Part shown: piece by piece, positions 59,691-64,000 of the stretch | Position numbering within the stretch: position 1 is the first letter of the stretch | Layout: every line of letters starts with the position of its first letter | NCBI GenBank assembly: GCA_020632715.1 | Contig: JACKFA010000004.1 | Span: 806,001-870,000 of the forward strand | Source: Deltaproteobacteria bacterium | GTDB lineage: Bacteria; Myxococcota_A; UBA9042; PHBI01 | Direction: 5' to 3' | Length of the DNA stretch: 64,000 nt | Program-made: the position numbers and the translations under genes | The notes under the pieces: model-generated | Database searches by the model: none | The model's input: the letters and a program-made list of their open reading frames with translations, nothing else | What the model was told of the DNA's origin: nothing

Positions 59691-61588
59691 CCGCCGACGT
59701 CGCCGCCCTCCTCCTCGGCGGCGATGCCCGGCTCGCCCGCGCCCGGCGCGATGATCGGCGGGGTCACCCCCGGCGCCTTCGGGCCGCCGATGGGGCGCAC
59801 CTTGTCGAGGATCGCGCTCAGCACGTCGCCGTCGAGGGTCTCGAGCTCGAGGAGCTTCTCCGCGCCCTCCTCGAGCACCGCCCGGTGCCTCTCGAGCACG
59901 GCGCGCGCCCGGTCGAAGCCCTCGTCCACCGACGCGTTCACCGCCTGGTCGATGCGCTCCGCCGTCGCCTCGCTGTAGAGGCGCGTGCGGATGGCCCCGC
60001 CGCTCCCGAGCATCGGCGCCGCGTCGCTGTCGTACGTCGCGTGCCCGAGCGCCGGCACGAGCCCGTAGCGCGTCACCATGTTCCGCGCGATGTCCGTCGC
60101 CTTCGCGAGGTCGTCCGCCGCGCCCGTCGAGAGCTCGCCGAAGATCAGGTCCTCCGCGGCCCGCCCGCCGAGCAGCACCACGATCCGCCGCTTCAGCTCC
60201 TCGCCCGTCATCAGGTAGCGGTCTTCCAGAGGCCGCTGCAGCGTGTACCCGAGCGCGCCGATGCCGCGCGGGATGATCGAGATCTTCTGCACCGGGTCCG
60301 ACCCCGTCGCCGCCGCCGCGATCGCGTGCCCGAGCTCGTGGTAGGCGACCCGCTTCCGCTCCGCCGGGTTCAGGATCCGGCTCTTCCGCTCGAGCCCCGC
60401 CACGAGCCGCTCCACGGCCTCCGTGAAGTCCTCGGGCTGCACCGCCTCGCGCCCGCGCCGCGTCGCCGCGAGCGCCGCCTCGTTCACGAGGTTCGCCACG
60501 TCCGCGCCCGTGAAGCCCGGCGTCAGCGCCGCGATCACGTCCGGCTCGACGTCCTCCGCCGCCTTCACCTTGCGGAGGTGCACCTTCGCGATCGCCGCCC
60601 GCGCCGACCGGTCCGGCCGGTCCACCAGCACCTGCCGGTCGAAGCGCCCCGCGCGCAGGAGCGCCGGGTCGAGGATCTCCGGGCGGTTCGTCGCCGCGAG
60701 CAGCACGATCCCCGCCGTCGTCTCGAAGCCGTCGAGCTCGACGAGGAGCTGGTTCAGCGTCTGCTCCTTCTCGTCGTGCCCGCCCGGCATGTTCGCGTTG
60801 CCGCGCGCGCGGCCGAGCGCGTCGAGCTCGTCCACGAAGATGATGCACGGCGCGAGCCGCCGCGCCTCCTCGAAGAGGTCGCGCACGCGCGCCGCGCCCA
60901 CGCCGACGAACATCTCCACGAACTCCGACCCGCTGATCGACAGGAACGGCACGCCCGCCTCGCCGGCGACCGCCCGCGCGAGCAGCGTCTTGCCCGTGCC
61001 CGGCGGCCCGACCAGCATGATCCCCTTCGGCATCCGCGCCCCGAGCCGCCCGTACGCGAGCGGATCCCGGAGGAAGTGCACCACCTCCTCGAGCTCCTGC
61101 TTCGCCTCGTCGACCCCGGCGACGTCGTTGAACGTCACGCGCGTGTCCTTCTCCATGTAGACGCGCGCCTTGCTCTTCCCGATGGCGAGGAGCCCGCCCC
61201 CGCCTGCGCGGTTGGCCATCCGCCGGAACACGAAGAACCACATCCCGAAGAGCAGGAAGAGCGGCAGGAGCCAGCTCATGATGAGCGGCCAGAAGCTGCT
61301 CTCGTGCCGCGCCCGGAACTCGACGCCCTTCTCCTTCAGCTTGTCCGCGAGGTCGAGCGGCACCCGCTCGGTCGAGAACCGCACGACGCCGTTCTGCGGC
61401 GCCTTCAGCTCGCCGGAGATCTCGTCGCCGCTGACCGTCACCTTCTCGACCTGGCCGGCCTCCAGGTACTGCTCGAAGGTGCTGTACGGGATCTCCTGCT
61501 CCCCACGCGACGCGAACATCGTCTGCAGCGCCGTGAAGAGGAGCACGAGGCCGACGAAGACGATGAGGTTGCGCCGTCTGCCATCCAT
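59657..61588 (-). CDS. ftsH: ATP-dependent zinc metalloprotease FtsH
   Basis: This 643-aa membrane protease has two N-terminal membrane helices (about 8-24 and 102-120) enclosing a periplasmic domain. The AAA+ domain follows: Walker A GPPGTGKT at 194-201, Walker B IIFVDELDA at 249-257 and RAGRFDRQV. The zinc motif HELGH is at 417-421. It degrades misfolded membrane proteins and some regulators. The C terminus is Gly/Glu-rich and flexible (GEPGIAAEEEGGDVGGQG). The ATG at 61588 has GGGGCGG upstream; a GTG at 61606 would add six residues. Confidence 0.97.
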   Translation of the reverse strand: MDGRRRNLIVFVGLVLLFTALQTMFASRGEQEIPYSTFEQYLEAGQVEKVTVSGDEISGELKAPQNGVVRFSTERVPLDLADKLKEKGVEFRARHESSFWPLIMSWLLPLFLLFGMWFFVFRRMANRAGGGGLLAIGKSKARVYMEKDTRVTFNDVAGVDEAKQELEEVVHFLRDPLAYGRLGARMPKGIMLVGPPGTGKTLLARAVAGEAGVPFLSISGSEFVEMFVGVGAARVRDLFEEARRLAPCIIFVDELDALGRARGNANMPGGHDEKEQTLNQLLVELDGFETTAGIVLLAATNRPEILDPALLRAGRFDRQVLVDRPDRSARAAIAKVHLRKVKAAEDVEPDVIAALTPGFTGADVANLVNEAALAATRRGREAVQPEDFTEAVERLVAGLERKSRILNPAERKRVAYHELGHAIAAAATGSDPVQKISIIPRGIGALGYTLQRPLEDRYLMTGEELKRRIVVLLGGRAAEDLIFGELSTGAADDLAKATDIARNMVTRYGLVPALGHATYDSDAAPMLGSGGAIRTRLYSEATAERIDQAVNASVDEGFDRARAVLERHRAVLEEGAEKLLELETLDGDVLSAILDKVRPIGGPKAPGVTPPIIAPGAGEPGIAAEEEGGDVGGQGSLGDAASS

Positions 61589-61660
61589 GCCGCCCCTTTT
61601 AGGCACCGGGGGCGCGTTCGTCCAGCGCGACGACCCGGCGGAGGCGCGTTCCAGGCGGTG

Positions 61661-62602
61661 CTACGCGCGGATCCGGGTCCCCGTCTCGCGGGCGAGCGCC
61701 CGGATGAGCTCCTCCGGGCGGCAGATCACGACCTCCTCGCCGCCGCGCTCGAGGAAGTCGAGCGCCGCCTCGACCTTCGGCCCCATGCTCCCCGCCGGGA
61801 ACTCCCTCCGCGCCTGGAGCTCCCGCAGCTCCGCCGCGGTCGTCTCCTTCAGCGCGCGCTGGTTCGGCCCGCGGAAGTCGGCGTAGACGTGGTCGACGCC
61901 CGTCGTGATGAGGAACCGCTTCGCCCCGAGCTGCGTCGCGAGCAGCGCCGACGCCCGGTCCTTGTCGATGACCCCCTCCACGCCGCGCACGTGGCCGTCC
62001 GCCTCGTTCACGACCGGGATCCCGCCGCCACCGCAGGCGATCACGACGACACCCTGCTCGAGCAGCCGGCGGATCGTCGGCATCTGCACGATCTCGAGCG
62101 GTTGCGGCGACACCACCACGCGCCGGTAGCCGCGGTGCGCGTCCTCCACGAGCTTCCAGCCGTGCTGCGCCTCGAGCTGCACCGCCTCCTCGGCCGTGTA
62201 GAACTTCCCGACGGGCTTGTCGGGCGCGCCGAACGCCGGGTCGTCCGGATCCACGACGACCTCGGTCACGAGGCTCGCGATCTCCCGGTCGACCCCGCGC
62301 CGCACGAGCTCCTCGCGCAGCGACCGCTGGATCATGTAGCCGAGGGCGCCCTGCGTGTCGGCCACGATGCTGTCGAGCGCGACGTCGTGCAGGATCCCGC
62401 GCGCGAGCTCCACGCGCAGGAGCATGAAGCCGACCTGCGGCCCGTTCCCGTGCGTGACGACGAGCCGCTCGCCGCTCGCGATGAGCTCGGCGACCGGGCG
62501 CATCGCCATCGAGGTGAGGGCGAACTGGTTCGCGACCGTCGGCGGCAGCGCCGGGTCGATGATGGAGTTGCCGCCCATGGCGAGGACGGTGATGTCGGTC
62601 AT
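61661..62602 (-). CDS. arcC: Carbamate kinase
   Basis: This 313-aa amino-acid-kinase-fold enzyme interconverts ATP plus carbamate and ADP plus carbamoyl phosphate. Motifs are AMGGNSI, THGNGPQVG, ACGGGGIPVV, GVEGVIDKDRASALLA and FPAGSMGPKVEA. There is no arginine deiminase or catabolic ornithine carbamoyltransferase gene nearby, so its role in arginine degradation is not shown by context; purine or allantoin breakdown is another route. It is also not near the arginine operon at 3734. The start at 62602 fits the usual N terminus (MTDITVLAMGG). Confidence 0.95.
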   Translation of the reverse strand: MTDITVLAMGGNSIIDPALPPTVANQFALTSMAMRPVAELIASGERLVVTHGNGPQVGFMLLRVELARGILHDVALDSIVADTQGALGYMIQRSLREELVRRGVDREIASLVTEVVVDPDDPAFGAPDKPVGKFYTAEEAVQLEAQHGWKLVEDAHRGYRRVVVSPQPLEIVQMPTIRRLLEQGVVVIACGGGGIPVVNEADGHVRGVEGVIDKDRASALLATQLGAKRFLITTGVDHVYADFRGPNQRALKETTAAELRELQARREFPAGSMGPKVEAALDFLERGGEEVVICRPEELIRALARETGTRIRA

Positions 62603-62766
62603 AGAGTGGCTCGCGCGCTCCGTGAGAGGAGCCACCATGCATCGCTCGCCCCCGGGCCGCCGTCAAATCTCCCGTTCGCCGCCCTGTCACGCGCGCGCCC
62701 CGCGGTTGCCGGCGGCGCGCCCGTGCGGTACGTCGTCGGGCGCCCACGGACGACGAGGAGGGCGCC

Positions 62767-63777
62767 ATGGACTACGTGCAGATGGGGCGATCCGGGGTGC
62801 GCGTCTCGCGCCTCGCCTTCGGGACCATGTCCTTCGGCGGCGACGCCGACGAGGCCACCGCCGGCGCGCTCTTCGCCGCCTGCCGCGACGCCGGCGTCAA
62901 CGTGTTCGACTGCGCCGACGTCTACAACGGCGGCCGCGCCGAGGAGATCCTCGGCCGCCTCGCCAAGGGCTCGCGCGACGAGCTCGTCCTCACGTCGAAG
63001 GCCTACTTCCCGACCGGTCAGGACCCGAACGCCCGCGGTAGCTCCCGCTACCACCTCGTGCGCTCCGTCGAGGCGAGCCTCCGCCGCCTCGGCACCGACC
63101 GCATCGACCTCTTCTTCCTCCACCGCTTCGACCCCGAGACCGCCCTCGAGGACACCCTCCGCGCCGTCGACGACCTCGTCGCGCAGGGCAAGATCCTCTA
63201 CCTCGGCGTCTCCAACTTCGCCGCCTGGGAGACCGCCAAGGCCGACCAGATCGCCGCGCACCGCGGCTGGACCCGCGTCACCGCCCTCCAGCCCATGTAC
63301 AACCTCGCGAAGCGTCAGGCCGAGGTCGAGATCCTCCCGATGGCCCGCTCCGAGGGCTACGCCGTCTTCCCGTACGGCCCGCTCGGCGGCGGCCTCCTCT
63401 CCGGCCGCTACGCGCGCGACACCCGCCCCGACAGCGGCCGCCTCGTCGACAACGCCATGTACCGCCGCCGCTACGCCGACGCCGACAACTACGACATCGC
63501 CGAGCGCTTCACCGCGCTCGCCGCCGAGGTCGGCGTGCACCCCGTGAGCCTCGCCGTCGCCTGGGTCGCCGCGCACCCGGGCGTCACGGCCCCGCTCCTC
63601 GGCGCGCGCTCCGTCGAGCAGCTCCGGCCGGCGCTGCAGGCGCTCGACGTCCCCATGAACCCCGAGCTGCACGCCCGCGTCGCCGCGCTCTCGCCGACGC
63701 CGCCCCCCGCGACCGACCGGAACGAGGAGGCGAGCGGCGACAACTACGCGAGCGCGCTCACCCGCCCGCCGCGGTGA
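62767..63777 (+). CDS. Aldo/keto reductase
   Basis: This 336-aa NADPH-dependent oxidoreductase has the AKR tetrad at Asp48, Tyr53, Lys78 (TSKAY) and His119 (FFLHRFD), in the usual order. YVQMGRSGVRVSRLAFGTMSFGG at the start and GVSNFAAWETAK plus LGARSVEQL later are typical of the yhdN/tas-like AKR group. GAGGAGGG lies before the ATG. The substrate is not evident; the gene stands alone. Confidence 0.95.
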   Translation: MDYVQMGRSGVRVSRLAFGTMSFGGDADEATAGALFAACRDAGVNVFDCADVYNGGRAEEILGRLAKGSRDELVLTSKAYFPTGQDPNARGSSRYHLVRSVEASLRRLGTDRIDLFFLHRFDPETALEDTLRAVDDLVAQGKILYLGVSNFAAWETAKADQIAAHRGWTRVTALQPMYNLAKRQAEVEILPMARSEGYAVFPYGPLGGGLLSGRYARDTRPDSGRLVDNAMYRRRYADADNYDIAERFTALAAEVGVHPVSLAVAWVAAHPGVTAPLLGARSVEQLRPALQALDVPMNPELHARVAALSPTPPPATDRNEEASGDNYASALTRPPR

Positions 63778-63842
63778 CCGCGGCCGCGCGAGCGCTGCGC
63801 ATGGCGCTTGCGACGGCGCCGGGTGCGCCCTATACCACGCCC

Positions 63843-64000
63843 ATGCCCGTCTCCCGCGCCGAGCTCGTCCTCGCCTCCGTCGTCGTGTCTCTGGGCGCCG
63901 GCTGTGGGCGCGCTGAGCCCGCCCCCGGGGCCGCCGCGAGCTCCGCGACCGCGCCGGTCGCCGAGGCCGCAGCCGCCGGGCCCGCCGCGGGCGGGGTCGC
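63843..64000 (+). CDS. Lipoprotein, N-terminal part (cut by window end)
   Basis: Only the first 52 codons are in the window. They show a lipoprotein signal with lipobox SLGAGC and then an Ala/Pro/Ser linker (GRAEPAPGAAASSATAPVAE). The rest is outside the window. No clear ribosome-binding site was seen before the ATG. Confidence 0.6.
   Translation, partial: MPVSRAELVLASVVVSLGAGCGRAEPAPGAAASSATAPVAEAAAAGPAAGGV

Noticed and set aside
1..64000. tRNA, rRNA, prophage, integrase or insertion sequence genes
   Set aside because: No cloverleaf with a recognisable T-arm, no rRNA core sequence and no transposase, integrase or phage structural motif was found on either strand.

Overview
The window is very GC-rich (by eye well above 70%), densely coded on both strands, and shows no transposase, integrase, phage, CRISPR, tRNA or rRNA signature. 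Many secreted lipoproteins carry Asp/Thr-rich linkers after the lipobox. With Cys-rich tails of the type C-x-DG-x-CY, IPT/TIG, thrombospondin-3 and beta-propeller surface proteins, eukaryote-like Ser/Thr kinase signalling and an ECF sigma/anti-sigma pair, this suggests a Myxococcota-like (deltaproteobacterial) bacterium. That placement is inference from gene style, not from a marker gene.

Layout. 1-3586: 3' part of a giant glycine-rich repeat surface protein, interrupted by about twelve apparent one-base G losses. 3734-7040: arginine operon of the Xanthomonas type, with N-acetylornithine carbamoyltransferase, a fused N-acetylglutamate kinase/synthase and argC, using overlapping start/stop codons. 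7343-15915: a 1303-aa lipoprotein, a tail-anchored Ser/Thr kinase, a small exported protein, and an operon of ECF sigma factor, anti-sigma protein and beta-propeller lipoprotein. 16202-26363: a large IPT-domain lipoprotein, a MITE-like inverted repeat, a di-heme lipoprotein, a hydrolase-like lipoprotein, a macro-domain protein and small exported proteins. 26480-36267: a tightly packed four-gene operon for secreted proteins, ending in a one-module relative of the glycine-rich protein at the left edge. 36987-42726: a complete RND efflux operon (TolC-like, adaptor, pump) with GTG starts and GTGA overlaps. 42941-48818: methyltransferase, a lipoprotein/membrane protein/PHP cluster, transaldolase, a divergent WYL regulator/VOC pair and an RNA methyltransferase. 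48834-56812: a lipoprotein, a POT peptide transporter, a DUF2892 protein, a GGDEF protein and a two-gene ATPase unit preceded by a 30-bp palindrome. 56943-64000: small lipoproteins, LOG-family protein, M18 aminopeptidase, FtsH, carbamate kinase, an aldo/keto reductase and the start of another lipoprotein.

How the parts fit. The arginine, RND and secreted-protein operons are internally coupled by overlapping codons or ribosome-binding sites inside the preceding gene. The best candidates for something undescribed are the paired ATPases with their palindromic, possibly leaderless promoter (53336-56141), the 26480-36267 secreted operon, and the recurrent frame breaks in the glycine-rich modules at 1-3586. 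All functions are assigned by reading motifs by eye; no database search was run.
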